This document shows, one piece after another, positions 1-7,950 of a DNA stretch of 64,000 bases. Numbering within the stretch: the stretch's first letter is position 1; the number at the start of each line of letters is the position of its first letter. Origin of the DNA: Thiotrichales bacterium (GTDB lineage: Bacteria; Pseudomonadota; Gammaproteobacteria; Beggiatoales; Beggiatoaceae); assembly GCA_016745035.1 (NCBI GenBank), contig JADGDE010000005.1, positions 184,161 through 248,160 on the forward strand. The letters run 5' to 3'. The position numbers and the translations under genes are program-made. Below the pieces are notes generated by a model that saw nothing but the letters and a program-made list of their open reading frames with translations, had not been told where the DNA came from and ran no database searches.

Positions 1-605
1 ATGCGATTCCCGACTCTGCCGCCTTTTTACTCGCTACCAGTCGTGCTTTGCAATCCCACGGCTGGATGCTGCTGGGGCTGCCATTTTTATTTTGGTATTT
101 TTGGCGTTTTCTCGATAGTACAGAAGAGCGACGCTTGGGTCGCGATCAATTTCTCCTCGGTGTGCCCTTGCTGGGCAATTTGTTGCTAGAAGCCGAAACC
201 TCACGTTTTTGCCGTACCTTGGGCGCGTTGTTATCTTCTGGCATTCCTTTGTTGCGGGGCTTACACATTGCCAAAGGTGTGATGGAAAACCAAGTATTAA
301 CCGAAGAACTGGCAAAAGTCGAAGAAGACGTGCGCCAAGGTGTAAGTTTGGGCAAGGCGCTGACCGATATGGGCAAATTCCCGATCATGGTGCCACAGTT
401 GGTGATTGTCGGCGAGGAATCAGGACGTACCGCCGAGATTTTGGAAAAACTTGCCGAATCTTTTGATGATCATGTCCGCGAACAAACCGGGCGCATGGTC
501 GCCTTGGTAGAGCCGCTGTTAATTGTGGTTTTAGGCGGCGTGGTCGGCTCGGTGGTTGTGGTCATGTTCTCGGCTATCTTTAGCATCAATGACATCGGTT
601 TTTAA
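1..605 (+). CDS. gspF: Type II secretion inner-membrane platform protein GspF, C-terminal part (truncated by window start)
   Basis: The reading frame is open from base 3 to the TAA at 603-605, so the 5' end lies outside the window. About 200 residues remain. They hold the second GspF/PilC-type cytoplasmic helical domain (FCRTLGALLSSGIPLLRGL, then VGEESGRTAEILEKLAESF) and a final hydrophobic segment rich in V and G (PLLIVVLGGVVGSVVVVMF). In the family this protein is the polytopic platform of the type II secretion or type IV pilus machine and contacts the assembly ATPase. GspF is preferred over PilC because of the GspF-like tail and because a GspH-like pseudopilin lies 6.6 kb away, but the two families cannot be separated firmly from this fragment. 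Its last 17 bases overlap the next gene. Confidence 0.8.
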   Translation, partial: AIPDSAAFLLATSRALQSHGWMLLGLPFLFWYFWRFLDSTEERRLGRDQFLLGVPLLGNLLLEAETSRFCRTLGALLSSGIPLLRGLHIAKGVMENQVLTEELAKVEEDVRQGVSLGKALTDMGKFPIMVPQLVIVGEESGRTAEILEKLAESFDDHVREQTGRMVALVEPLLIVVLGGVVGSVVVVMFSAIFSINDIGF

Positions 606-1455
606 GCTTTTTTGCTGGCTGTGTTTGGCGCATAACAGCTTTGCACTGAAAGTCTTTGATGATCAGGGGCAAGCATTGCAGCTTGAACAAGCACCGAGCC
701 GCATTGTCTCTTATACCTTGGCAAGCGATGAAATGTTGCTTGCCTTAGCTAAACCTGAACAAATCGCCGCTTTAAGCCCATTGGCGCAAAACCCGCGTTA
801 TAGTTATATCAGCGAGGCAGCCAAAGCCTATCCCCAGATTCACGATGTTGAGCAAATAATCAGCCTTAAGGCGGATTTGGTAATATTGGCAAGCTATAAT
901 CAAGCTGAAATTCGCCACTTTTTGGACAAAGCCCAGATTCCGAGTTTTTATCTTAGTCGTTTTGAAAATTTAAGCGATATAGAAACACATATAACCCAAA
1001 TAGGCGCACTGTTAGCCCGTCCGACACAAGCTCAGAATCTTATTCAACAATTCCGATCAAGTTTAGCCCAGAGCAAAGCCGCGCTAAATTGCAAGTTGCC
1101 TGCGCTGTTAAGTTATGACCAGTGGGGATATGTGGCGGGAAGAGAGACAATTTTTCAGGCACTATTAGATTATTTAGGTGTGGAAAATGTCGCTAAAACA
1201 ATTGAGGGCTATCAGCGTTTACAATTGGAATGGGTCTATCAACAGCAGCCAGAGATTATTATTATTCCCTCAGAGCCAAGTGCCTTTGTGCAAGCACGGA
1301 ACAAAATTAGCCAACATCCCTTGTTAAAACACAGTCCAGCGGTAAAAAAACAGCGCCTATTAACCCTAAATCAACGCGATTTAAACAGTGTCTCGCAGCA
1401 TTTAGCCACAGGTATGCATGTTTTGGTCAACGCTTTAAAACCTTATTGCCAATAA
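589..1455 (+). CDS. Periplasmic substrate-binding protein of an ABC transporter, BtuF/FhuD-like
   Basis: 288 residues. The ATG at 589 was chosen because it opens directly into a signal peptide (MTSVFKLFCWLCLAHNSFA), whereas the longer frame starting at 556 adds unhelpful residues inside gspF. The mature protein shows the helical-backbone periplasmic binding protein pattern: PSRIVSYTLASDEMLLAL near residue 40, ISLKADLVILASYN about 45 residues later, then a linker helix and a second lobe (LLSYDQWGYVAGRETIFQALLDYLGVENVA). Family members bind cobalamin, haem or ferric siderophores and deliver them to an importer. No permease or ATPase gene is adjacent, so the ligand is open. The gene overlaps the end of gspF by 17 bases and is followed at once by a strong terminator. 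Confidence 0.75.
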   Translation: MTSVFKLFCWLCLAHNSFALKVFDDQGQALQLEQAPSRIVSYTLASDEMLLALAKPEQIAALSPLAQNPRYSYISEAAKAYPQIHDVEQIISLKADLVILASYNQAEIRHFLDKAQIPSFYLSRFENLSDIETHITQIGALLARPTQAQNLIQQFRSSLAQSKAALNCKLPALLSYDQWGYVAGRETIFQALLDYLGVENVAKTIEGYQRLQLEWVYQQQPEIIIIPSEPSAFVQARNKISQHPLLKHSPAVKKQRLLTLNQRDLNSVSQHLATGMHVLVNALKPYCQ

Positions 1456-1486
1456 AAAAGGCACAGCTTTAACTCTGTGCCTTTTT
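1455..1486 (+). terminator. Rho-independent terminator after the binding-protein gene
   Basis: A perfect 12-bp stem AAAAAGGCACAG / CTGTGCCTTTTT with an 8-base loop ends in a T run. It starts right at the stop codon of the periplasmic binding protein gene. Confidence 0.9.
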
Positions 1487-1504
1487 ATCTAATAGCGCAC
1501 TAGT

Positions 1505-1548
1505 TAGCTGATGATGTTACGCAAAAACTAGCTTAGTGCGTAACAGCT
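1505..1548 (+). repeat. Minimal copy of repeat family A (A1)
   Basis: Only the two ends of the family-A element remain: GATGTTACGCA and TGCGTAACAGCT flank a short core AAAACTAGCTTAG that is also found at the right end of longer copies. It forms a hairpin just past the stop codon of the Ala-rich gene on the minus strand and may act as its terminator. Confidence 0.6.
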
Positions 1549-1549
1549 A

Positions 1550-1822
1550 TTATTTAGCTGCGTCTTTAACCGCTGCTGCTGCCGCGTCTTTAGCCGCTTC
1601 AGCAGGTGCTGCTGCTGCGTCTTTAGCTGCTTCAGCAGGTGCTGCCATTGCTTCTTTAGCCGCTTCAGCAGGCGCTGCCGCTGCGTCTTTAGCTGCTTCA
1701 ACAGCAGGTGCTGCTGCGGTAGCTGCCGCATCTTTAGCCGCAGCTGCCATGTCACCAGCAAAAGCAAAAGAAGAACTCAGGGCTAAAGCGATAGCAGCAG
1801 CGATGGTTTGGGTTTTTTTCAT
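1550..1822 (-). CDS. Exported alanine-rich repeat protein
   Basis: 90 residues with a clear Sec signal peptide (MKKTQTIAAAIALALSSSFAFA). The mature part is almost only A, K, D/E and P. It is built from 11-residue units of the type AAKDAAAAPAE, of which three are consecutive, flanked by degenerate units. The DNA shows the matching 33-bp tandem repeat at about 1580-1690. The unit would form amphipathic helix segments broken by proline. Function is unknown; the 11-residue alanine periodicity recalls LEA-like or alanine-rich surface and ice-associated proteins, but that is only a resemblance. A GAGGATACTCCC segment before the ATG provides a plausible ribosome binding site. It is divergent from thiE. 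Confidence 0.65.
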   Translation of the reverse strand: MKKTQTIAAAIALALSSSFAFAGDMAAAAKDAAATAAAPAVEAAKDAAAAPAEAAKEAMAAPAEAAKDAAAAPAEAAKDAAAAAVKDAAK

Positions 1823-1900
1823 GGGAGTATCCTCAAGGTTATTTAGGCAGACTTTTAGACCGACTAAGCGCTACCTAGGTTGGGTGTCGAGTTGTCAGTA

Positions 1901-1923
1901 TATCCTGTCTTTTTGTCAGGATA
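1901..1923 (+). promoter_or_regulatory. Inverted repeat in the thiE / Ala-rich divergent intergenic region
   Basis: TATCCTG, a 9-base spacer and CAGGATA form a 7-bp inverted repeat about 40 bases before the thiE start. It could be an operator or a leader hairpin. The TPP riboswitch core (CTGAGA) is not visible in the leader. Confidence 0.3.
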
Positions 1924-1962
1924 CAAGGGGTTTAAACATAAAAAAAGTAGGGGATTATAAAA

Positions 1963-2601
1963 ATGTTAAATGAAAGGCTACCCAGATTAAAAAAAGGCGG
2001 CTTGTATTTGATCACGCAAGCGCAAAGCAGCAGCGCTCGGTTATATGAAAAAGTCGAACAAAGTTTGAGTGCTGGCGCGGGTTTATTACAATATCGCGAT
2101 AAATCAACAGACAGCGCTAAACGCTTGAGGGAAGCTGGGGAGCTAAAACGTTTATGCCAGCATTACCAAGTGCCTTTTTTAATTAATGATGATGTCAACT
2201 TGGCACAAAGCATTCGAGCAGACGGCGTGCATTTAGGACAAGATGACATGAACTTAAAAGAAGCTCGACAAACACTGGGGCAACAAGCAATTATTGGTGT
2301 CTCTTGTTATGGACAAATCACACTGGCTCAAGCGGCGATGCAACAAGGGGCTGATTATGTCGCCTTTGGGCGTTTTTACCCCTCCAGCAGCAAACCTGAG
2401 GCAAAACCTGCCCCCTTATCGGTTTTAAGAGAAGCCCGAGCAAAACTCGATTGTCCAATTGTCGCCATTGGTGGGATTTTGCCTACACATGTAACAGAGC
2501 TGCAACAGGCGGGGGCAAATTGGTGTGCCGTTATTGGTGGGGTATTTAATGCCGCGAATACAAGATTGGCAACACAAAGCTATTTAACTGATGTTACGTA
2601 A
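1963..2601 (+). CDS. thiE: Thiamine-phosphate synthase ThiE
   Basis: 212 residues. ThiE joins HMP pyrophosphate and thiazole phosphate to make thiamine phosphate in the cytoplasm. Family motifs are present in order: LYLIT at the N-terminus, QYRDKS (residues 43-48), the phosphate/Mg region INDD (75-77), GVHLGQDD (88-95), the catalytic-loop equivalent GRFYPSSSKP and the phosphate-binding VAIGGI. The start ATG has TAGGGGAT upstream. The last residues LTDVT and the stop TAA are encoded by an inserted family-A repeat; before the insertion the frame would have continued through ACAGACCCTGAAGTGAATTAG, giving a tail of TDPEVN. The gene stands alone, without other thi genes nearby. Confidence 0.92.
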   Translation: MLNERLPRLKKGGLYLITQAQSSSARLYEKVEQSLSAGAGLLQYRDKSTDSAKRLREAGELKRLCQHYQVPFLINDDVNLAQSIRADGVHLGQDDMNLKEARQTLGQQAIIGVSCYGQITLAQAAMQQGADYVAFGRFYPSSSKPEAKPAPLSVLREARAKLDCPIVAIGGILPTHVTELQQAGANWCAVIGGVFNAANTRLATQSYLTDVT

Positions 2602-2663
2602 AGGCTTCTTTCTGTGCCTTATTGCGGCAAAAACTAGCTCAGTGCGTAACATCGCTATTTAAC
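2579..2663 (+). repeat. Short family-A MITE (A2) with 10-bp flanking direct repeat
   Basis: The element runs from ACTGATGTTACGTAAAGG (2587) to AGTGCGTAACATC (about 2653), 67 bp with the centre deleted. It is flanked by the direct repeat GCTATTTAAC at 2579-2588 and 2654-2663, a good target-site duplication. It was inserted at the 3' end of thiE and now supplies its stop codon. Confidence 0.85.
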
Positions 2664-2684
2664 AGACCCTGAAGTGAATTAGGC

Positions 2685-2723
2685 TCATATACAATTGTAT
2701 TCACAAAATAAAATTGTATATGA
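2685..2723 (-). terminator. Hairpin between thiE and the HPP gene
   Basis: A perfect 12-bp inverted repeat TCATATACAATT / AATTGTATATGA with a 15-base loop sits just beyond the 3' end of the minus-strand HPP gene and after thiE. It may terminate both, but no strong T run follows, so a protein-binding site is also possible. Confidence 0.4.
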
Positions 2724-2738
2724 ATTAAATATAAATCA

Positions 2739-3236
2739 TTAATTTTCATTGGGATAAAACGGGTTTTCTTCTCTTAACATACCGACCGCCATGGCAATTG
2801 ATAGGAGAATAATTGTATTGAAAAAAACCGGCATAATGACAAAAGCATAACCCAATGATTCAATTGATGTCCCACCAACAGCTGCTGTTACCGCTGTTGC
2901 TCCACCTGGCGGGTGCATACAACGAAACCAATGCATAAAGACCATGGCTAACACAATCGCAATCGAAGAGGAAAATAAAGGGCTGGGAATGACAAGAAAA
3001 CAAGTAATACCGATAATTGCCGAGACAACATGACCTGCAACAAGGTTCCAAGGTCGCGATACAGGGCTATGCGGTAAAGCAAAAATTAGCATAGCAGAGG
3101 CCCCTGTAGAGGCAAGAATCATAGGGATACGCTCTTCTTCTAATATGGTATAACTAAAAAAAGAGGCTAGCAATGTCGCAATAAAAGCACCTACAACAGA
3201 AGCTGCGGCCTCCCCATTATTCATTCCACACATCAT
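2739..3236 (-). CDS. HPP-family integral membrane protein
   Basis: 165 residues with four or five hydrophobic segments. The family signature is clear: MHWFRCMHPPGGATAVTAAVGG near the middle, containing the HPP motif and the following glycine/alanine-rich turn. The ends are MMCGMNN and NPFYPNEN. HPP proteins are uncharacterised or implicated in anion (nitrite) transport in photosynthetic organisms; no substrate can be assigned here. The usual HPP protein is slightly longer at its N-terminus. It sits between a hairpin at its 3' side and a full family-A element at its 5' side. Confidence 0.75.
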   Translation of the reverse strand: MMCGMNNGEAAASVVGAFIATLLASFFSYTILEEERIPMILASTGASAMLIFALPHSPVSRPWNLVAGHVVSAIIGITCFLVIPSPLFSSSIAIVLAMVFMHWFRCMHPPGGATAVTAAVGGTSIESLGYAFVIMPVFFNTIILLSIAMAVGMLREENPFYPNEN

Positions 3237-3292
3237 ACACAGGTTCTCCTAATGCCTTGAGCTTGTGAGTAAAATCTCTCAGCAATTGATTG

Positions 3293-3423
3293 ATTGATGT
3301 TATGCAAAGGCTTCTTTTTATGCCTTGAGGGCATAAAAAACCGCCATTGCTCCACGGCTACATCACTAAGCAGGTGGAAAAGCGTCTTATTGTGGCAAAA
3401 TTGGTTTGGTGTGTCACATCAAT
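3293..3423 (+). repeat. Full-length family-A MITE (A3)
   Basis: 131 bp from ATTGATGTTATGCAAAGG to GTGTCACATCAAT. It carries the family core with the segments CCGCCATTGCTCCACGGCTA and CAGGTGGAAAAGCG. The ends are inverted repeats with a few substitutions. It separates the HPP gene from the frameshifted membrane-protein gene. No clean target duplication is visible. Confidence 0.85.
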
Positions 3424-3452
3424 TAATACTTTTTTTAAAACGGCTATAAAAA

Positions 3453-3925
3453 ATGGGATTTAAAGAACTCAAAGAATTATTACGCGCATTTTTTTATGTT
3501 TTTATCATAATGTTGGGCATAGAACTAAGAAATAATTATCCAGATATTTGGGAAATGTTGGTTTTGGTCTTTTTGCTATTGTTTCCAACTTTTATGCTTT
3601 TGCCGATGAAAGACCGACTTCAAAACTGGTTTGGGGAATTAGCTTGGGTTTGGTATTAGCGTGGGTAGGAAATATTGCTTGGCTGATATGGATTCAAGCT
3701 GAACAATTGCTGTATTTTTTTAGTCGATTTTTAAGTGCTAGCTTAGCCTTATCATTACCCGCCTTACTACTTCTCACACTTGCTGCTAGCAATCAGTTAA
3801 ATAAAGCCGCAGAAAATTATGAGCCAGCAGTTAGTTATGCCGCTTTATTTTGCAGTTGCTTATTTTTTCTTTATCAAACATGGGACAGCAATTGTGTTTC
3901 CAAGCAAGTAAGCTTTAGCTCATAA
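3453..3925 (+). pseudogene. Small polytopic membrane protein split by a frameshift
   Basis: Two overlapping frames look like one gene. The first (3453-3659) begins MGFKELKELLRAFFYVFIIM, carries two hydrophobic segments and stops at TAG 3657. The second is open in the -1 frame up to 3925 and continues as GISLGLVLAWVGNIAWLIW, with three more membrane segments. Switching frame near 3635-3645 gives a coherent protein of about 157 residues with five membrane segments. A sequencing error, real decay or programmed frameshifting are all possible; there is no classic slippery heptamer. The family is not recognised. Confidence 0.5.
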
Positions 3926-4017
3926 GCAACAATGCTGTCAAAAAGAGTGGTCATGCCGGATTCAACTGCATTTGAGTGGGACTAAAGTCCCGCTTCTGTC
4001 ATTGGCCTAATGAACAA

Positions 4018-4038
4018 AGACGCAGCAAAGCTGCGTCT
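4018..4038 (-). terminator. Terminator hairpin after the secreted beta-propeller gene
   Basis: AGACGCAGC / GCTGCGTCT forms a 9-bp perfect stem with a 3-base loop, followed on the minus strand by TTTGTTCA. It lies 8 bases past the stop codon at 4046. Confidence 0.65.
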
Positions 4039-4045
4039 ATGGGTT

Positions 4046-7000
4046 TTAGTAACGGATAATTTCCACCGGTTCATACCCCCGTGCCACATAAGCGCTGCTG
4101 GCGTTAAAACCTAGCTGTTGCTCACCTGGACAAGTGTCGAACTGGTGTAAGGTCTCCAAATTATCAGGTGTCATTTTGACCAATAAACAAGGACGCTCGA
4201 CATAATTATAATCCGGGGCAATCATGCTGTTGGCGGCTATATCAGTGCGAGACATCATCGCAGGTTCAATGGCAATATCATCCACTGGGTAAGGGTAATA
4301 GTAATTATAATTGGGACGCAGGAACAATACGTCTTCATTAACCCGGCTTGCTTGATAATTTTCTGGCAAAGCAAATGTTTGTAATACGCTCAAATTACGC
4401 GCATCAATTTGTACCAAATCATATTGACCTTGCGTATTTTCACAGCGAACGTAAAGTACATCATCGGCATATAAAGGCGTTTGTTGCTGACAAGCCAGAT
4501 CTTGCGTTTGTAATAAACGCAAGCCTGTGCTCACGGCTGCCAAACGGTTTAGGCGTAATTGTCCCAGACGGTTAGTTTCAAAACTGATAAATTCACCCTG
4601 GCTATTTTGTCCTATAACAGCGCCTGGAGTGATATAAGTATTCAGTGCTTTGATTTTACCGGCATCATTACTAAAGGTACGCAGTATCCATTGGTTTTGG
4701 TATTTGTCTTCATATAGTAAGCTTTTGCTTTGTGGTAAAACATCTGCTGTTTTTATAGCTAATTCAGGCTCAGCATAAGGATTGTGATGATAGGCATAGC
4801 TTTGATACCAGACATTCTCATTTAACCAACTGTGCGCTGAATAATTAATATTGTCTAAAACTAAGGCATCGCTTACCAAGCCTGTGTGCAGATCTAGCAT
4901 TTGTAAGCTAAAAGGATAATTTTGTGAGATGGCAACATAATCGGCATTCATATCCATACGGTTGGCATATTGAAGCGATGGCAGATCAAATTGTTTGCCG
5001 TTCAAGTGTAAATTGTCTTCGCTTTGGTCTGGGTTTAAGGCATGTAAAGCTTGTTGTGTGCCCTTAGCATTAAAGCTCACGCCCCAAGGCTGGGTATTTT
5101 GCATTAATACTTGATCCAAACGTCGCGCTAAAGGTAACGTTGCTTCAAGACTGGGCTTGGTGTCCGTGCCCCATGCAACGGTATAGAAATTGTCGTTACC
5201 TAGCACGCCTAAATGGGTTTCATCAATGATAAAACTACGATTGGCAGTCTCAGGCAAGACCACATTGCCCCGATTGACAAACATATCTAAATCAAAGTTG
5301 ACTAGGTGTAAGCGATTCGCGTCGTTGTGGTTATTGATAGGCACAGCAGCAAAAGCCCGTGACCAATTGAGTAGTAAAGCCCGTTCATCGTCAATGGCTG
5401 GGGAATAAGTATAAGTTCTATCGCTATTACTCTCTGGGGTAAAGCGGTCTAATACTTGAGGGTTGGTCGGGTCTTGAACATCAAACAAGCTCAAGCTAAC
5501 TTCACGTCCAGCGCGGTCATCATAACCGATGGCAAATAAACGTCCGTCATTGAAGAACATTTTTTCTGACCAGCCGGGGACTTTAAGTTCGCCGACAATT
5601 TTCGGTGCTTCTGGGTTAGCAAGGTCGATTACCCATAAAGGGTCGGTTTGTAAAAAGGTCACCACATACGCATAATCGGCATTAAAACGAGTTGCATATA
5701 AACGCTCACCGGGGGCAATACCGCCGACTTCACCGACTAAAGGCAGTTGTGTGTTGGCGAGATCATAAATGGCTAAATGGCTGCCTTGGGCACGGTCACT
5801 GTTTTGGTAAACGACGTGTAGATAGTGATTACGGACACTGACATGAAATTCCGAGGGCACATAACCTGGTACACGAATGGTGCCTAAGGGGCGCAAGGGT
5901 GCGCTACTGTCGCTTAAATCAAACACATCAATTTGGCTGCTGCCCCAATCATAAGGGCGTTGATGGGTGACGACGAGATGATCAGCAAAAATACTGATTT
6001 TGGCATCATAGCCGCTAATAGTCGCATGTCCCACACTGTCCAGATTGCCAAAGGCATCTAAGCGCAAGGCTTGTACTTGCATTTGCTGCCAATCGGTAGA
6101 AACAATATCACTGTCAACGGCAATTTTGGTATCTGAGATTTCAGGATAAATAACCGCTTCTTGGTTGCCTTGTAAAACCGCATAAATGACATCATCACGG
6201 CGGCGAGATTGTTGTAATAAACCGGGTAAAACCAAGCTATTGACTTGTTTTAAAGAATTGTCCGAGGCTAGCGCATCATCATAGCTAAATACGTCAATTT
6301 GGGTTTGTTTCGCTTGTTGTTGCCACTGGCTTTGTAATAAAACATAGAAGTTATTGAGACCATAAATTTCTTTCGGTTGTTGTGCCAGCGGATGATTTAT
6401 TTTTAACTCAGGTTGTGAGGGCTGGCTTAAATCAATGATTTGTAAACGTTTAGCCGCGCTGTTGGCATACAGGAGTTTGTCATCAATATAACGGAAAATA
6501 TCGGGTTTTTCGGTGTTATCTGAATTAGCGGCGGTGGCATCATTGCTTTTATCCGCTTCTGTAGGGGCGCTGGGAGCAGGTACTGCGCCATCATCCATGG
6601 CTAAGGTTCCGTCACCACCGTCTAAATAATTAATATTGTCATAGTTTGTTCTTGAGCTATTGTTACTAAAACCTACTTGTCCTGGTAGACGCTCAAAAGC
6701 AGCATTGGGAGAAAGTGGCAAAACCATGCTTGCTTGCCAATTAGCTACCTCTAAAGGTGATTGTGTCGGTTCGGTGGCTAGCAAAGCTAAAAAGCAACGA
6801 TGTCCTTCTACACAAGCGCGTGGGACTTCATCGACAAAAATAGCCTTAAAGGGGCTGATATTTAAAGGTTCAACACTGACAGGCTGCACACCTACTTGCC
6901 AACGCTGTTCGATGCTCCAAGTGCTAATCGCCTTATCCAAAGGCGCATCCATGTCAAACCATGCCAAATAGACATCGACACTTTGATAAGCACTCTCACT

Positions 7001-7099
7001 GCTGACATAAATTTTCTCGTCGCGAACTTCAAGTTGCCAAGCGGCACTGATACTGCTCCAAAGTAGCAGCAAATGGATCATTAGATAACGCCAATACAT
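4046..7099 (-). CDS. Secreted beta-propeller domain protein (Beta_propel family)
   Basis: 1017 residues with a signal peptide (MYWRYLMIHLLLLWSSISAAWQ). The central 450 or so residues match the secreted beta-propeller family distantly related to WD40: repeated blades of the kind VFDLSDSSAPLRPLGTIRVPGYV and KIVGELKVPGWSEKMFF, with LSLFDVQDPTNPQVLDRF and YSPAIDDERALLLNW. A D/N-rich linker (residues about 175-200) precedes the propeller. The C-terminal third has more blade-like strands and two spaced cysteines (FDTCPGEQQ). Family members are exported and mostly uncharacterised; a protein- or polymer-binding role is inferred. Monocistronic, with its own hairpin terminator. Confidence 0.75.
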   Translation of the reverse strand: MYWRYLMIHLLLLWSSISAAWQLEVRDEKIYVSSESAYQSVDVYLAWFDMDAPLDKAISTWSIEQRWQVGVQPVSVEPLNISPFKAIFVDEVPRACVEGHRCFLALLATEPTQSPLEVANWQASMVLPLSPNAAFERLPGQVGFSNNSSRTNYDNINYLDGGDGTLAMDDGAVPAPSAPTEADKSNDATAANSDNTEKPDIFRYIDDKLLYANSAAKRLQIIDLSQPSQPELKINHPLAQQPKEIYGLNNFYVLLQSQWQQQAKQTQIDVFSYDDALASDNSLKQVNSLVLPGLLQQSRRRDDVIYAVLQGNQEAVIYPEISDTKIAVDSDIVSTDWQQMQVQALRLDAFGNLDSVGHATISGYDAKISIFADHLVVTHQRPYDWGSSQIDVFDLSDSSAPLRPLGTIRVPGYVPSEFHVSVRNHYLHVVYQNSDRAQGSHLAIYDLANTQLPLVGEVGGIAPGERLYATRFNADYAYVVTFLQTDPLWVIDLANPEAPKIVGELKVPGWSEKMFFNDGRLFAIGYDDRAGREVSLSLFDVQDPTNPQVLDRFTPESNSDRTYTYSPAIDDERALLLNWSRAFAAVPINNHNDANRLHLVNFDLDMFVNRGNVVLPETANRSFIIDETHLGVLGNDNFYTVAWGTDTKPSLEATLPLARRLDQVLMQNTQPWGVSFNAKGTQQALHALNPDQSEDNLHLNGKQFDLPSLQYANRMDMNADYVAISQNYPFSLQMLDLHTGLVSDALVLDNINYSAHSWLNENVWYQSYAYHHNPYAEPELAIKTADVLPQSKSLLYEDKYQNQWILRTFSNDAGKIKALNTYITPGAVIGQNSQGEFISFETNRLGQLRLNRLAAVSTGLRLLQTQDLACQQQTPLYADDVLYVRCENTQGQYDLVQIDARNLSVLQTFALPENYQASRVNEDVLFLRPNYNYYYPYPVDDIAIEPAMMSRTDIAANSMIAPDYNYVERPCLLVKMTPDNLETLHQFDTCPGEQQLGFNASSAYVARGYEPVEIIRY

Positions 7100-7209
7100 T
7101 TCATTTCTCCCAAATAACTATAGAATACTCACCCAGTTTATATTCTTTAATATGTTTTGTTATCAACAAAAGATAACTGGTAACAGACAGCAGCTTGATG
7201 GAAAATTTT

Positions 7210-7716
7210 ATGTCGAAAGGCTTTAGCTTACTCGAATTAATTATTGTTTTAGCATTGATTGCATTGATGACTGCGATGGTGGTTCCTCGATTACACGACA
7301 ATCAATCGCTAAAACTCAAAGCCGAAACACGCGAAGTCATCGCCATGCTCAAACATGCGCGCCGACTGGCTATGCTACGAGGGCAAGAAATAGAAGTGCC
7401 AATGGTGTTACAAAAGAACCCAGAAAACCCAGCGAAAAAAACCAAAACCTTATTATTTTTCCCCACCGGTGGCGCACAAGGCACGGATTTATTTCATTGT
7501 CGCCCACCAGTTTCGGTTTTGATTGCAGTTGATAATATCACCGGAAAAGTTAGCCCCGAATTTAATTATGAAAACCCACATTGCCAACGACCCCAAGCCG
7601 ACCCGGATTTTGCCAATTATCTCTTTATTCAAACACAGCAAAGCAAACGTCAATATCAGGCCAAAATTCAACATTTGACACAATCGCCTGAGCCAATCAA
7701 AACCAAACGACCGTGA
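7210..7716 (+). CDS. GspH-like type II secretion pseudopilin
   Basis: 168 residues from the ATG at 7210. That start gives the short leader MSKG followed by the prepilin peptidase site and the methylated-helix segment FSLLELIIVLALIALMTAMVVP, with the conserved glutamate at +5. ATG 7198 would add four residues and is also possible; GGAAAA before 7210 favours the shorter form. A helix with MLKHARRLAMLRGQEIEV follows, as in GspH/FimT pseudopilins. The C-terminal domain contains paired cysteines (FHCRPP and NPHCQRP). It is an isolated gene, away from the gspF fragment at the window start, but probably serves the same secretion machine. Confidence 0.72.
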   Translation: MSKGFSLLELIIVLALIALMTAMVVPRLHDNQSLKLKAETREVIAMLKHARRLAMLRGQEIEVPMVLQKNPENPAKKTKTLLFFPTGGAQGTDLFHCRPPVSVLIAVDNITGKVSPEFNYENPHCQRPQADPDFANYLFIQTQQSKRQYQAKIQHLTQSPEPIKTKRP

Positions 7717-7885
7717 GCATTTATCAGCATTTGATTGGATTGGGTATAAGCTAAAGGCCATATTGTGCGGGTGCAAACAGGCTAGCCTCTCGACAATCTG
7801 GCTTTAGCCAGACCCAAACGGAACTAAATTTAACCTTCTTCTAAACACTCTCATCCCTCACAATCTCGCATTAATCCCCTACGGC

Positions 7886-7913
7886 TTCGTTTTCTCTGTA
7901 GCTGAGGTATAAT
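7886..7913 (+). promoter_or_regulatory. Putative sigma-70 promoter of the giant propeller/DUF11 gene
   Basis: A perfect -10 box TATAAT lies at 7908-7913, 37 bases before the start codon, with a weak -35 (TTCGTT, 7886-7891) at 16-bp spacing. The rest of the 7717-7950 gap holds only a small TCTGGCTTTAGCCAGA hairpin near 7800. Confidence 0.45.
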
Positions 7914-7950
7914 CCTTGCCATTCCCGTTTATTCGCTGTTGAGAACTGTT

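Noticed and set aside
1823..1962. TPP riboswitch before thiE
   Set aside because: The conserved CTGAGA element and its partner helices are not present in the leader. Only a simple inverted repeat is seen.
1536..1973. Plus-strand alanine/serine-rich frame opposite the Ala-rich gene
   Set aside because: It is the mirror of a GC-biased repeat. The minus frame has a signal peptide and a ribosome binding site.
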